Shown: piece by piece, positions 8,748 to 16,566 of the stretch
Numbering within the stretch: the first letter of the stretch is position 1
Layout: each line of letters opens with the position of its first letter
NCBI RefSeq assembly: GCF_011045015.1
Contig: NZ_JAAKZY010000032.1
Span: 1-64,000, forward strand
Direction: 5' to 3'
DNA length: 64,000 nucleotides
Source: Streptomyces scabichelini
GTDB taxonomy: Bacteria; Actinomycetota; Actinomycetes; Streptomycetales; Streptomycetaceae
Program-made: the position numbers and the translations under genes
The notes under the pieces: generated by a model
What the model saw: only the letters and a program-made list of their open reading frames with translations
Databases searched by the model: none
Told to the model about the DNA's origin: nothing

Positions 8748-9875
8748 ATGCCAGACGCGCTCGATGCCCATCCGTACGATGCCCTGCTCCTGCTCTCGTT
8801 CGGCGGCCCCGAAGGCCCCGACGACGTGGTGCCGTTCCTGGAGAACGTGACGCGGGGACGAGGCATCCCCAGGGAACGCCTCAAGGAAGTGGGGCAGCAC
8901 TACTTCCTGTTCGGCGGGGTCAGCCCCATCAACGACCAGAACCGCGCTCTCCTGGACGCCCTCCGCAAGGACTTCGCGGACCACGGCCTGAACCTGCCCG
9001 TGTACTGGGGCAACCGGAACTGGGCGCCGTATCTGACGGACACCCTGCGCGAGATGGTCGCCGACGGCCGCCGCCGCATCCTCGTCCTCGCCACCAGCGC
9101 GTACGCCTCGTACTCGGGCTGCCGCCAGTACCGCGAGAACCTCGCCGACGCGCTCGCGGCCCTGGAGGCAGAGGGCCTGGAGCTGCCGAAGGTCGACAAA
9201 CTGCGGCACTACTTCAACCATCCCGGCTTCCTGCGGCCCATGATCGACGGCGTCCTGAAGTCCCTCGCCGACCTCCCCGAGGACGTCCGCGCGGGCGCGC
9301 ACCTGGCGTTCACGACCCACTCGATCCCGACGGCGTCGGCGGACACCTCCGGGCCCGTCGAGGACCACGGCGACGGCGGCGCGTACGTGAAGCAGCACCT
9401 GGACGTCGCGCGGCTGATCGCCGACGCCGTGCGCGAGGAGACCGGGACCGACCACCCCTGGCAGCTCGTCTACCAGTCCCGCTCCGGTGCCCCGCACATC
9501 CCGTGGCTGGAGCCGGACGTCTGCGATCACCTGGAAGAGCTGCACGGCGCCGGGGTGCCGGCCGTCGTGATGGCGCCCATCGGGTTCGTCTCGGACCACA
9601 TGGAGGTCATGTACGACCTCGACACGGAAGCAAAGGCCAAGGCAGAGGAGCTGGGGCTGCCGGTGCGCCGCTCGGCCACCGTGGGCGCCGACCCGCGGTT
9701 CGCCGCCGCGATCCGCGAGCTCGTCGTGGAGCGGGCCGCGGCCGAGAGCGGCCGGGACGTGACGCCCTGCGCCCTCGGCGCCCTGGGGCCGAGCCACGAC
9801 CTGTGCCCCGTGGGCTGCTGCCCCGCCCGCGCCCCGAAGCCCGCCGCCGCGGGCGCCGACAGCCCGTACGCCTGA
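8748..9875 (+). CDS. hemH: Ferrochelatase (coproporphyrin III ferrochelatase type)
   Basis: A 375-residue cytoplasmic enzyme that inserts Fe2+ into a porphyrin. In actinobacteria this is coproporphyrin III of the coproporphyrin-dependent heme pathway (the gene is also called cpfC). The frame starts [24 protein letters not shown], the family N-terminal signature. The metal-site histidine lies in [13 protein letters not shown], and the active-site region continues with [17 protein letters not shown] and [16 protein letters not shown]. The C-terminal tail holds four cysteines in [20 protein letters not shown], a pattern that could ligate the [2Fe-2S] cluster known in several actinobacterial ferrochelatases. 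ATG 8748 has AGGA about 8 bp upstream. It is followed 8 bp later by the IMPase gene. Confidence 0.93.
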   Translation: MPDALDAHPYDALLLLSFGGPEGPDDVVPFLENVTRGRGIPRERLKEVGQHYFLFGGVSPINDQNRALLDALRKDFADHGLNLPVYWGNRNWAPYLTDTLREMVADGRRRILVLATSAYASYSGCRQYRENLADALAALEAEGLELPKVDKLRHYFNHPGFLRPMIDGVLKSLADLPEDVRAGAHLAFTTHSIPTASADTSGPVEDHGDGGAYVKQHLDVARLIADAVREETGTDHPWQLVYQSRSGAPHIPWLEPDVCDHLEELHGAGVPAVVMAPIGFVSDHMEVMYDLDTEAKAKAEELGLPVRRSATVGADPRFAAAIRELVVERAAAESGRDVTPCALGALGPSHDLCPVGCCPARAPKPAAAGADSPYA

Positions 9876-9883
9876 GGAGCACC

Positions 9884-10702
9884 GTGACCGACCAGCCAGA
9901 GCAGCCGGACCTGCTCAGGGCCGAACTCCTGCAGATCGCGCTCGACGCGGCGCACCACGCGGGCGCCTTCCTGCGCGACGGCCGCCCCGACGACCTCGGC
10001 GTCGCCGCGACCAAGACCAGCGCCGCCGACGTCGTCACCGAGATGGACATCGCCTCCGAGAAGCTGATCACCGGTCTGCTCGCCGACCTCAGGCCGGACG
10101 ACGGGGTGCTCGGCGAGGAGGGCGCCAGCGTCCAGGGCAGCAGCGGCGTCCAGTGGGTCATCGACCCGCTCGACGGAACCGTCAACTACCTGTACGGGCT
10201 GCCCAGCTGGGCCGTCTCGATCGCGGTCCGCAAGGACGGCGAGACGGTCGTCGGCGTGGTGTACGCCCCCATGCGCGGCGAGACCTACCGGGCCGTCCTG
10301 GGCGAGGGCGCGTACGTGAACGACCGTCCCGCGCGCGTGCGGCCCACCCCCGCCTTCGGTCTTGCCCTCGTCGGCACCGGCTTCGGCTATCTCGCCGAGC
10401 GCCGGTCCCGGCAGGCGGAGGTGGTCCGGCAGCTGATCCCGCAGGTGCGGGACATCCGCCGCGGCGGCTCGGCGGCGATCGACCTGTGCGATGTGGCGAC
10501 GGGCCGCCTGGACGCGTACTACGAGCGGGGACTGAACCCCTGGGACTACGCGGCCGGTGACCTGATCGCCCGGGAGGCGGGCGCGCTCACCGGTGGCCGC
10601 CCCGGAGAGCCGCTCTCGCCCGACCTGACCGTCGCGGCCCCGCCCGACCTCTTCGAGCCGCTCCAGACCCGCCTGGACGAGCTGGGCGCCTGGCACGACT
10701 GA
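9884..10702 (+). CDS. Inositol monophosphatase family protein
   Basis: A 272-residue Mg2+-dependent, lithium-sensitive-type phosphatase of the IMPase/SuhB/CysQ fold. The metal and substrate motifs are all present: EEGA (about residue 80), DPLDGTVNYLYG (about 90-101) and GLNPWDYAAGDLIAREAG (about 220). Likely substrates are myo-inositol-1-phosphate or related sugar phosphates. The GTG start 9884 follows GAGGAGC and lies 8 bp after hemH, so the two form an operon. The mycobacterial counterpart (suhB, Rv2701c) begins the same conserved block. A bidirectional terminator follows. Confidence 0.9.
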   Translation: MTDQPEQPDLLRAELLQIALDAAHHAGAFLRDGRPDDLGVAATKTSAADVVTEMDIASEKLITGLLADLRPDDGVLGEEGASVQGSSGVQWVIDPLDGTVNYLYGLPSWAVSIAVRKDGETVVGVVYAPMRGETYRAVLGEGAYVNDRPARVRPTPAFGLALVGTGFGYLAERRSRQAEVVRQLIPQVRDIRRGGSAAIDLCDVATGRLDAYYERGLNPWDYAAGDLIAREAGALTGGRPGEPLSPDLTVAAPPDLFEPLQTRLDELGAWHD

Positions 10703-10806
10703 GGTACGGACCACCGGCGCAACTCCCTCCGGCTGACACCGCGTACAACAGCGGCAGCGAGTGAGCCGAAGGGGCGCCCCGGAGGCGAACCGAGCCTAAA
10801 AAAGAG

Positions 10807-10838
10807 GCGGGCCCCGGCCTGGATCTGCCGGGGCCCGC
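10807..10838. terminator. Bidirectional terminator after the IMPase gene
   Basis: A 12-bp GC stem (GCGGGCCCCGGC and complement) with an 8-nt loop, preceded by an A-run and followed by TCTTA, lying between convergent genes. Confidence 0.8.
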
Positions 10839-10851
10839 TCTTACGAGCTGA

Positions 10852-11025
10852 TCAGACGCGCGACGCGCCGACCTCCACACCGTGCTCGGCGGCAAGGCGG
10901 CGGAGGTCGTCGAGCTCGGCCTCTTCGACCTCGGCGAGGAAGTCGTCGCCGGTCTCGCGAGCCCGCGTGAGGTCGGACTCGGTCGCCTTTATGCGCTGCA
11001 GAAGTCCTGCGGTGAATGCGTCCAT
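10852..11025 (-). CDS. Small conserved-looking charged protein, 57 residues
   Basis: A 57-residue protein beginning MDAFTAGLLQRIKATESDL and ending HGVEVGASRV. It is predicted to be almost entirely helical, with a heptad-like middle (ETGDDFLAEVEEAELDDLRRL), so a small soluble coiled coil is likely. The start is supported by GAGGGGG about 6 bp upstream. The longer open frame reading through it is Arg-rich and not protein-like. It is convergent with the IMPase gene and upstream of, but divergent from, cutR. I do not recognise a function. Confidence 0.7.
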   Translation of the reverse strand: MDAFTAGLLQRIKATESDLTRARETGDDFLAEVEEAELDDLRRLAAEHGVEVGASRV

Positions 11026-11429
11026 GCTGCGCCCCCTCGTCCTGGGTCGTGGGTCGGTGGCACGGGGGTGTGCCGTTCGGAAGGGGCGATCACGTCTCCT
11101 GAGGATGCCCAGCGCTGCCCGTGCTGGGCGGCGACGGCGCCGGACACCCACGTCCGCTCTGCGGAAGCGGCCGGTGGCGTACCACATGGTGGTGTGCCAC
11201 ATGCAGAGCGTGATCGCGGGGTGTAAAGCCGTCCTCCCCGCACTCCCTTCCGCGGAAACCTCAACCGGAAGAGAAAATCTCGCATTCCCGGTCCTCTCAC
11301 CCCGCTCTCACCCGCCTTACAGCCGACTTATGGCCGAAAAGGGCAGGATGGAGGTCTCACCCCCGGACAGAACCCGCCCGTGTGCGCCGAAAGCGCGCTA
11401 CGCGGGTGGACAGAGGAAGGACAAGCGAC
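11026..11429. other. Divergent intergenic region between the 57-residue gene and cutR
   Basis: 404 bp without a convincing gene. It holds the promoters of both flanking genes. A short inverted repeat, ACCAC-ATG-GTGGT, lies at 11181-11193, next to a second CCACATG at 11197-11203. An AT-richer stretch around 11255-11345 is the likely cutR promoter zone. No riboswitch or terminator was seen. Confidence 0.4.
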
Positions 11430-12083
11430 GTGCGCGTACTCGTCGTCGAGGACGAGCAACTGCTCGCCGATGCGGTGGCCACCGGACTGCGCCGGGAGGC
11501 CATGGCCGTCGACGTCGTGTACGACGGTGCGGCCGCCCTGGAGCGCATCGGCGTCAACGACTACGACGTGGTCGTCCTCGACCGTGACCTCCCGCTGGTG
11601 CACGGCGACGACGTCTGCCGCAAGATCGTCGAGCTCGGCATGCCCACGCGCGTGCTGATGCTCACGGCCTCCGGAGACGTCAGTGACCGTGTCGAGGGAC
11701 TGGAGATCGGCGCCGACGACTATCTCCCCAAGCCCTTCGCGTTCAGCGAGCTGACGGCACGCGTGCGTGCCCTCGGCCGTCGTACGAGCGTGCCGCTGCC
11801 GCCCGTCCTGGAGCGGGCCGGCATAAAGCTGGACCCCAACCGCCGCGAGGTGTTCCGGGACGGCAAGGAGATCCAGCTCGCCCCCAAGGAGTTCGCCGTA
11901 CTGGAGGTGCTGCTGCGCAGCGAGGGCGCCGTCGTCTCCGCCGAGCAGCTCCTGGAGAAGGCCTGGGACGAGAACACCGACCCGTTCACCAACGTCGTAC
12001 GCGTCACGGTGATGACCCTGCGCCGCAAGCTCGGAGAGCCCCCGGTCATCGTGACCGTGCCGGGCTCCGGCTACCGGATCTGA
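11430..12083 (+). CDS. cutR: Two-component response regulator CutR
   Basis: A 217-residue OmpR/PhoB-type response regulator, the same length as S. lividans CutR. The receiver domain (about 1-115) has the acidic pocket EDEQ, the phospho-acceptor Asp in VVVLDRDLPLVHG and the conserved Lys in DDYLPKPFAFSEL. The C-terminal winged helix (about 125-217) ends NVVRVTVMTLRRKLGEPPVI...GSGYRI. GTG 11430 follows AGGAAGGA (11414-11421) at 8 bp. The earlier in-frame codons are Arg-rich and not part of the domain. cutS follows 3 bp after the stop. CutRS is known as a conserved Streptomyces system linked to antibiotic production and secretion stress. Confidence 0.93.
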   Translation: MRVLVVEDEQLLADAVATGLRREAMAVDVVYDGAAALERIGVNDYDVVVLDRDLPLVHGDDVCRKIVELGMPTRVLMLTASGDVSDRVEGLEIGADDYLPKPFAFSELTARVRALGRRTSVPLPPVLERAGIKLDPNRREVFRDGKEIQLAPKEFAVLEVLLRSEGAVVSAEQLLEKAWDENTDPFTNVVRVTVMTLRRKLGEPPVIVTVPGSGYRI

Positions 12084-12086
12084 TCC

Positions 12087-13322
12087 GTGGTGGCCACGAC
12101 ACCCGCACCCCCGAAGACGCCCCCGAAGCCCACCTGGGACCCCCGGGGGCCGGAACTGCCGTTTCCCTGGCTGCGCCCGACCATCCGTATAAGGCTCACG
12201 CTGCTGTACGGCGGGATGTTCCTGATCGCCGGCATCCTGCTGCTGTCGATCATCTATCTCCTCGCCGCCCAGGCCCTGGACGTCGGCAGTGACCTGCCCT
12301 TCAAAATCGTCGAGGGCAAGGTCACCAGCGAGACCTGCAACCTGCCGACCCAGGCCTCGCCCAGCGAGTTCAACAGCGCCATGAACGACTGCGTCAACGA
12401 GCAGCGCCAGCACGCCCTGGACAACCTGCTCAGCCGCTCGCTCCTGGCCCTGCTCGGCCTCGCCGTGATCGCCTTCGCCTTCGGGTACGCGATGGCGGGC
12501 CGCGTCCTGGCGCCGCTCGGCCGGATCACCCGCACCGCGCGCGCGGTGGCCGGCTCGGACCTCTCGCGCCGTATCGAGCTGGACGGTCCGGACGACGAGC
12601 TGAAGGAGCTGGCGGACACCTTCGACGACATGCTGGAGCGCCTGCAGCGGGCGTTCACGGCCCAGCAGCGGTTCGTCGGGAACGCCTCGCACGAGCTGCG
12701 TACGCCCTTGGCGATCAACCGCACGCTCCTTGAGGTTCATCTGTCCGATCCGGGGGCACCCGTGGAGCTGCAGCAGCTCGGCAAGACCCTGCTCGCGACC
12801 AATGAGCGCAGCGAGCAGCTCGTCGAGGGGCTGCTGCTGCTCGCCCGCAGCGACAATCAGATCATCGAGCGCAAGGCGGTCGACCTCGCCGAGGTCGCCT
12901 CGCAGGCCATCGACCAGGTGCGCGCCGAGGCGGACGCGAACGGCGTGGAGATCCGCGGAGAGCGGGCTCCCATGGTCGTCCAGGGCAATGGCGTTCTCCT
13001 GGAGCGGATCGCCCTGAACCTCGTCCAGAACGCCGTCCGGTACAACGTGCCGAAGGGCGGCTGGGTCGAGGTGACGACGGAGGCCCAGCACGGTCAGGCG
13101 GTCTTCGTGGTGTCCAACACCGGGCCCGTGGTGCCGGCTTACGAGATCGACAACCTCTTCGAGCCGTTCCGGCGGCTGAGGACCGAGCGGACGGGCAGCG
13201 ACAAGGGCGTGGGCCTCGGCCTGTCGATCGCCCGGTCGGTGGCCCGTGCCCACGGCGGGCACATCACCGCTGAGCCGCGAGAAGGGGGCGGGCTGGTGAT
13301 GCGAGTAACCCTGCCCATCTGA
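12087..13322 (+). CDS. cutS: Sensor histidine kinase CutS
   Basis: A 411-residue membrane histidine kinase, partner of CutR. A Pro-rich cytoplasmic N-terminus leads to TM1 (about 38-60), a short extracellular sensor (about 61-115) with two cysteines (about C84 and C102), TM2 (about 117-138), a HAMP domain, a HisKA box NASHELRTPLAINRTLL (phospho-His) and a HATPase domain with N-box LNLVQNAVRYN and G-box GVGLGLSIARSVARAHGG. Two in-frame GTG codons (12087, 12090) compete as the start. The paired extracellular cysteines are reported to matter for signalling in Streptomyces CutS. That is family knowledge, not shown here. Confidence 0.92.
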   Translation: MVATTPAPPKTPPKPTWDPRGPELPFPWLRPTIRIRLTLLYGGMFLIAGILLLSIIYLLAAQALDVGSDLPFKIVEGKVTSETCNLPTQASPSEFNSAMNDCVNEQRQHALDNLLSRSLLALLGLAVIAFAFGYAMAGRVLAPLGRITRTARAVAGSDLSRRIELDGPDDELKELADTFDDMLERLQRAFTAQQRFVGNASHELRTPLAINRTLLEVHLSDPGAPVELQQLGKTLLATNERSEQLVEGLLLLARSDNQIIERKAVDLAEVASQAIDQVRAEADANGVEIRGERAPMVVQGNGVLLERIALNLVQNAVRYNVPKGGWVEVTTEAQHGQAVFVVSNTGPVVPAYEIDNLFEPFRRLRTERTGSDKGVGLGLSIARSVARAHGGHITAEPREGGGLVMRVTLPI

Positions 13323-13351
13323 GAACATGTCGCCGACACACGGCGATGTTC
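13323..13351 (+). terminator. Hairpin immediately after cutS
   Basis: GAACAT and CGCCG pair with CGGCGATGTTC with a 2-nt bulge, starting at the base after the cutS stop. A plausible but imperfect terminator. Confidence 0.5.
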
Positions 13352-13714
13352 GCTTTGCGCGGAATTTTCGGGGCAGCGACCCAGGAGATTCATGTGTGAT
13401 CGATCACAGGGGCGAATTTCTGGCCATCTACTCTCCGTGATCAAGGAAGCTTCCGGAAAGCCGGGAAAGTCCGGGTTTTCGAGGGTCTTGATCACGGGAA
13501 GTACAGGTGAGACGCCTTTGAAGTGCGGTATTAGGACCGTGTACGGTCCCGTTCGCCATCCAAGCCGATCACTCTTGAGGAGTCCGGTTGGGTGTCGATT
13601 GAGTAACAGACCTTGATGTGAGGCAAAATCTCCGCCTCAGGTCGGGCACAAGTCCGGCCTCTCACGCGTTACGTGCGCTGGAGACACCACAGACACCCAG
13701 AGGGGGAGAGCGAC
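13352..13714 (+). promoter_or_regulatory. Leader region of the DUF4193 gene with four inverted repeats
   Basis: 363 bp without a gene but with dense symmetry: TGTGATCGATCACA at 13395-13408 (perfect 14-bp palindrome); CCGTGATCAAG at 13435-13445 paired with CTTGATCACGG at 13487-13497 (perfect 11-bp arms, 41-nt loop); GGACCGT-GT-ACGGTCC at 13534-13549; and TGAGGC...GCCTCA around 13618-13639. The first resembles a CRP half-site pair but has a 4-bp instead of a 6-bp spacer. The DUF4193 ribosome binding site GGGGGAGAG is at the right end. The role (operators, attenuator or structured leader) is inferred only. Confidence 0.55.
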
Positions 13715-14011
13715 ATGGCAACGGATTACGACACCCCACGCAAGACCGACGACGACGTCGACTCGGACAGCCTTGAGGAACTGAAGGCTCGCCGGAACGA
13801 CAAGTCGACTTCGGCGGTCGACGTAGACGAGTTCGAGGCCGCCGAAGGCCTGGAGCTGCCCGGCGCGGACCTCTCGAACGAAGAGCTGGCCGTCCGGGTG
13901 CTGCCGAAGCAGCAGGACGAGTTCACCTGCATGAGCTGCTTCCTGGTCCACCACCGCAGCCAGCTGGCCCGCGAGAAGAACGGCCAGCCGATCTGCCGCG
14001 ACTGCGACTGA
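13715..14011 (+). CDS. DUF4193 zinc-ribbon-like protein
   Basis: A 98-residue acidic cytoplasmic protein of the actinobacterial DUF4193 family. The N-terminal 75 residues are rich in Asp/Glu and probably flexible. The C-terminus holds a four-cysteine cluster, CMSC...CRDCD, that should bind zinc. Such a fold suggests binding to RNA polymerase, ribosome or nucleic acid, but no function is established to my knowledge. ATG 13715 follows GGGGGAGAG. A counterpart (Rv2699c) lies in the same neighbourhood in M. tuberculosis. The long, palindrome-rich leader suggests tight control. Confidence 0.88.
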   Translation: MATDYDTPRKTDDDVDSDSLEELKARRNDKSTSAVDVDEFEAAEGLELPGADLSNEELAVRVLPKQQDEFTCMSCFLVHHRSQLAREKNGQPICRDCD

Positions 14012-14024
14012 GGCAGGGTCGGCC

Positions 14025-14924
14025 GTGACTGGCTCGACCCCGCCCTGGAAGCGCCGTATCCACGACCAGGGAGCGGCCGGTCCGTCTTCGTCGGACGGCG
14101 TACATGACGACGAGCGAGGCCGGGAGGCCTCGCTCGAAGCGGCGAACGCGACAGGCGCCACCGGTGCCCTCGAGGTGGCGGACAAGAAGGCGCCTGTCGC
14201 CAAGCGGCGGGCAGCCGCCGTCGGACACGGGGTGCGGGAAGGAGTCCGCCGGGGACGCAGCCGGGCCAGGGCGGGCCTGACGTACGTCACCGAACGGATC
14301 ATCGAGAACGCCCCGCGTATCCCCGTACGGGACCTCGCGACGCTCCGGAAACAGTTCCCGGACCTGGGACCCGAGCAGCTTGCGGACAAGCTGGTCTCGG
14401 GTGCGTGCAAAGGGACTTCGACGGTGGGCGCGGGAGTCGGCGCCGCCGCGATGATGCCTGTACCGCCGGCGATGCCCACAGAGCTGGCCGCCGAGATCAC
14501 CGGCGTCGCCGCCATCGAACTGAAGCTGATCGCCGAGCTGTACGAGGTCTACGGCCGACGGCCACCCGGCAATCTCACACAGCGTTCGACCACGTATCTG
14601 AACTCGTGGTCCGAGGAACGCGGCATCGATGTGACCAAGCCGTCGACGCTGAACGCGGCTCTCGGGGCCCGGATGAGGCGCGAGCTGCGCCAGCGGATCA
14701 TGAAGCGGACGATCAGGAACCTGCCGAACCTCACGCCGTTCCTCGTGGGCGCGGCCGTCGGGGCGGTGATGAACCGCCGCGAGACCAGAAGACTCGCGGA
14801 GCGGATCCGCCAGGACCTCCGTAAGGTGCAGGTTCCCTGGGACGCCCTGCCCGCGCTGCCACCTCTGGAGAAGCCCGCCGAACCCTTGGACATGGGCAAG
14901 AACCCCAAGGAACTGGGGGACTGA
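14025..14924 (+). CDS. Membrane-associated EcsC-like conserved protein
   Basis: A 299-residue protein starting with GTG 13 bp after the DUF4193 gene. About 75 charged residues precede the core. The core (about 85-245) includes VGAGVGAAAMMPVPPAMPTELAAEITGVAAIELKLIAELYEVYG, read here in parts as a hydrophobic Pro-rich hairpin followed by a helix. It resembles EcsC-type proteins, which are peripheral or hairpin-inserted membrane proteins of unknown mechanism. A second hydrophobic stretch, LTPFLVGAAVGAVMNRRE, lies near residue 245. The end is basic and Pro-rich. Family placement is by pattern only. It is co-oriented with the DUF4193 gene and convergent with the DUF3093 gene. Confidence 0.7.
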   Translation: MTGSTPPWKRRIHDQGAAGPSSSDGVHDDERGREASLEAANATGATGALEVADKKAPVAKRRAAAVGHGVREGVRRGRSRARAGLTYVTERIIENAPRIPVRDLATLRKQFPDLGPEQLADKLVSGACKGTSTVGAGVGAAAMMPVPPAMPTELAAEITGVAAIELKLIAELYEVYGRRPPGNLTQRSTTYLNSWSEERGIDVTKPSTLNAALGARMRRELRQRIMKRTIRNLPNLTPFLVGAAVGAVMNRRETRRLAERIRQDLRKVQVPWDALPALPPLEKPAEPLDMGKNPKELGD

Positions 14925-14951
14925 GCCCTCGCGGCGGCCGGCCGAAAAGAC

Positions 14952-15410
14952 CTACGCAGCCCGTGCCGCGTCCAGTGCCGCAGCCAGACGCTCCGGCTCC
15001 CGCGTGGACAGGTACAGGTACGGCGTCGGGTCCGCCGGGTCCGTGACCTCCACCCGCAGGGCCGTGGGGACGTAGGCGCGCAGCAGCATGAAGGCGCGCG
15101 TGTCCGCCTTGACCGTGCGCCAGGCGCGCGCCTCCTCGGCGTCGAGCACATGGGCCTCGCCCAGGGCCGCGACCGGGACCTTCGCGTCGCCCGCGATCAG
15201 GGAGTCGCCCACCACACGGATACGGACCGAGCCGTACGAACTGGCCACCACCGCCGATACCGCGGTACCGCCCGCCAGGCCGCCCAGCAGGGGCAGCACG
15301 CCGAACGGCAGCAGGATGAGCGCCATCGAGACGCCGACCAGGAAGCAGATCAGCCACCAGGAGCGGGGCGCGGTCAGACGTTCTTCGTAGGGCGAGGCGG
15401 AGAGCTGCAT
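14952..15410 (-). CDS. DUF3093 membrane protein
   Basis: A 152-residue protein with two hydrophobic segments at about residues 17-60 (WWLICFLVGVSMALILLPFG and LLGGLAGGTAVSAVVASSYG), followed by a soluble domain resembling a PH-like fold (VRIRVVGDSLIAGDAKVPVA and later beta strands). This is the typical DUF3093 layout. The gene next to dut is DUF3093 in other actinobacteria too (Rv2698 beside dut in M. tuberculosis), which supports the call. Function unknown. Divergent from the thioesterase gene with 58 bp between starts. Confidence 0.87.
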   Translation of the reverse strand: MQLSASPYEERLTAPRSWWLICFLVGVSMALILLPFGVLPLLGGLAGGTAVSAVVASSYGSVRIRVVGDSLIAGDAKVPVAALGEAHVLDAEEARAWRTVKADTRAFMLLRAYVPTALRVEVTDPADPTPYLYLSTREPERLAAALDAARAA

Positions 15411-15468
15411 GAGGCCAAGCCTGCCACGGTGCGTACGGGCCGCTGACGCGGAGGTAAGGTCTGCGCCT

Positions 15469-16053
15469 GTGAGTGGTACCTCTTCGACCCTGCGGCCCCC
15501 GGCCGACGCCGTGGCGCCGGTGCGGCACCCGGACGCCCCCGCCCCCGGCGAGCTGCTCGGCGCGCACTACGAGCACTGCTTCGGCTGCGGCGGCGGACAG
15601 GCGCACGGACTGCACCTGGCGGCCCGCGCGGGCGAAGGCGTCAAGATCACCGCCGAGTTCACCGTCAGCGCCGCACACCAGGGCGCGCCCGGCCTCGCCC
15701 ACGGCGGCGTCCTCGCGAGCGCGCTCGACGAGACGCTCGGCTCGCTGAACTGGCTGCTGCGGACCATCGCGGTGACCGGCCGTCTGGAGACCGACTTCGT
15801 GCGGCCCGTCCCCGTGGACACCGTGCTGCACCTGGAGGCCGAGGTCACCGCGGTGGCCGGACGGAAGATCTACTCCACGGCCACCGGCCGGATCGGCGGC
15901 CCCGAGGGACCTGTCGCGGTCCGCGCGGACGCCCTCTTCATCGAGGTGAAGGTCGACCACTTCATCGACAACGGCCGCCAGGAGGAGATCCAGGCGGCCA
16001 TGAACGACCCGGACCAGATCCGGCGCGCCCGCGCCTTCGAGGTGAACCCGTGA
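15469..16053 (+). CDS. PaaI-type hotdog thioesterase
   Basis: A 194-residue single hotdog-fold protein of the PaaI/4-hydroxybenzoyl-CoA thioesterase type. HCFGCGGGQAHGLHL lies near residue 35. The central helix region is PGLAHGGVLASALDETLGSL, in which the HGG motif and the following Asp/Glu are typical of the active site. Acyl-CoA hydrolysis is the expected activity, but the substrate is unknown. GTG 15469 is preferred because GAGGTAAGG (15451-15459) lies upstream and the preceding in-frame residues do not look conserved. Its TGA overlaps the GTG of dut by 4 bp. Confidence 0.85.
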   Translation: MSGTSSTLRPPADAVAPVRHPDAPAPGELLGAHYEHCFGCGGGQAHGLHLAARAGEGVKITAEFTVSAAHQGAPGLAHGGVLASALDETLGSLNWLLRTIAVTGRLETDFVRPVPVDTVLHLEAEVTAVAGRKIYSTATGRIGGPEGPVAVRADALFIEVKVDHFIDNGRQEEIQAAMNDPDQIRRARAFEVNP

Positions 16054-16565
16054 CCCCCACTTTTGTTGATGTGCTGATCCGGCGCGTCGATCCGGACGTA
16101 CCGCTTCCGGAATACGCGCACCCCGGCGACGCAGGTGCGGATCTGCGGACGACCGAAAGTCATGAGCTCGCGCCCGGTGAACGGGCCGTTCTCCCGACCG
16201 GAGTGTCCATCGCGCTCCCCGAGGGGTACGCGGCCTTCGTGCACCCGCGATCCGGCCTCGCCGCCCGCTGCGGTGTCGCCCTCGTGAATGCCCCGGGGAC
16301 GGTGGATGCCGGGTACCGTGGGGAGATCAAGGTGATCGTGGTGAATCTCGACCCGCGCGAGTCCGTGCGGTTCGAGCGCTTCGACCGGATTGCCCAACTG
16401 GTCGTTCAGCAGGTCGAGAAGGTGCGCTTCCATGAGGTGGCGGAGCTTCCCGACTCGACACGGGCCGCAGGGGGCTTCGGGTCCACCGGCGGGCATGCCG
16501 CCGTGGACGGCACTACGGGTGGGAATCGATACGCTTCGGTCGTATCCGACCGGGAAGGACAGTGA
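16050..16565 (+). CDS. dut: dUTP diphosphatase (dUTPase)
   Basis: A 171-residue trimeric dUTPase converting dUTP to dUMP and PPi, keeping uracil out of DNA and supplying dUMP for thymidylate. All five motifs are present: DAGADL (motif 1), PRSGLAAR (2), GTVDAGYRGEI with the catalytic Asp and uracil-recognition Tyr (3), RIAQLVV (4) and GGFGSTG (5, P-loop-like). The GTG start overlaps the previous stop (GTGA). The C-terminal tail is about 20 residues longer than the E. coli enzyme. The DUF3710 gene follows after 1 bp. Confidence 0.96.
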   Translation: MTPTFVDVLIRRVDPDVPLPEYAHPGDAGADLRTTESHELAPGERAVLPTGVSIALPEGYAAFVHPRSGLAARCGVALVNAPGTVDAGYRGEIKVIVVNLDPRESVRFERFDRIAQLVVQQVEKVRFHEVAELPDSTRAAGGFGSTGGHAAVDGTTGGNRYASVVSDREGQ

Positions 16566-16566
16566 C

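Noticed and set aside
13395..13408. TGTGATCGATCACA as a CRP site.
   Set aside because: Crp sites need TGTGA-N6-TCACA. Here the spacer is 4 bp, so it is reported only as a palindrome.
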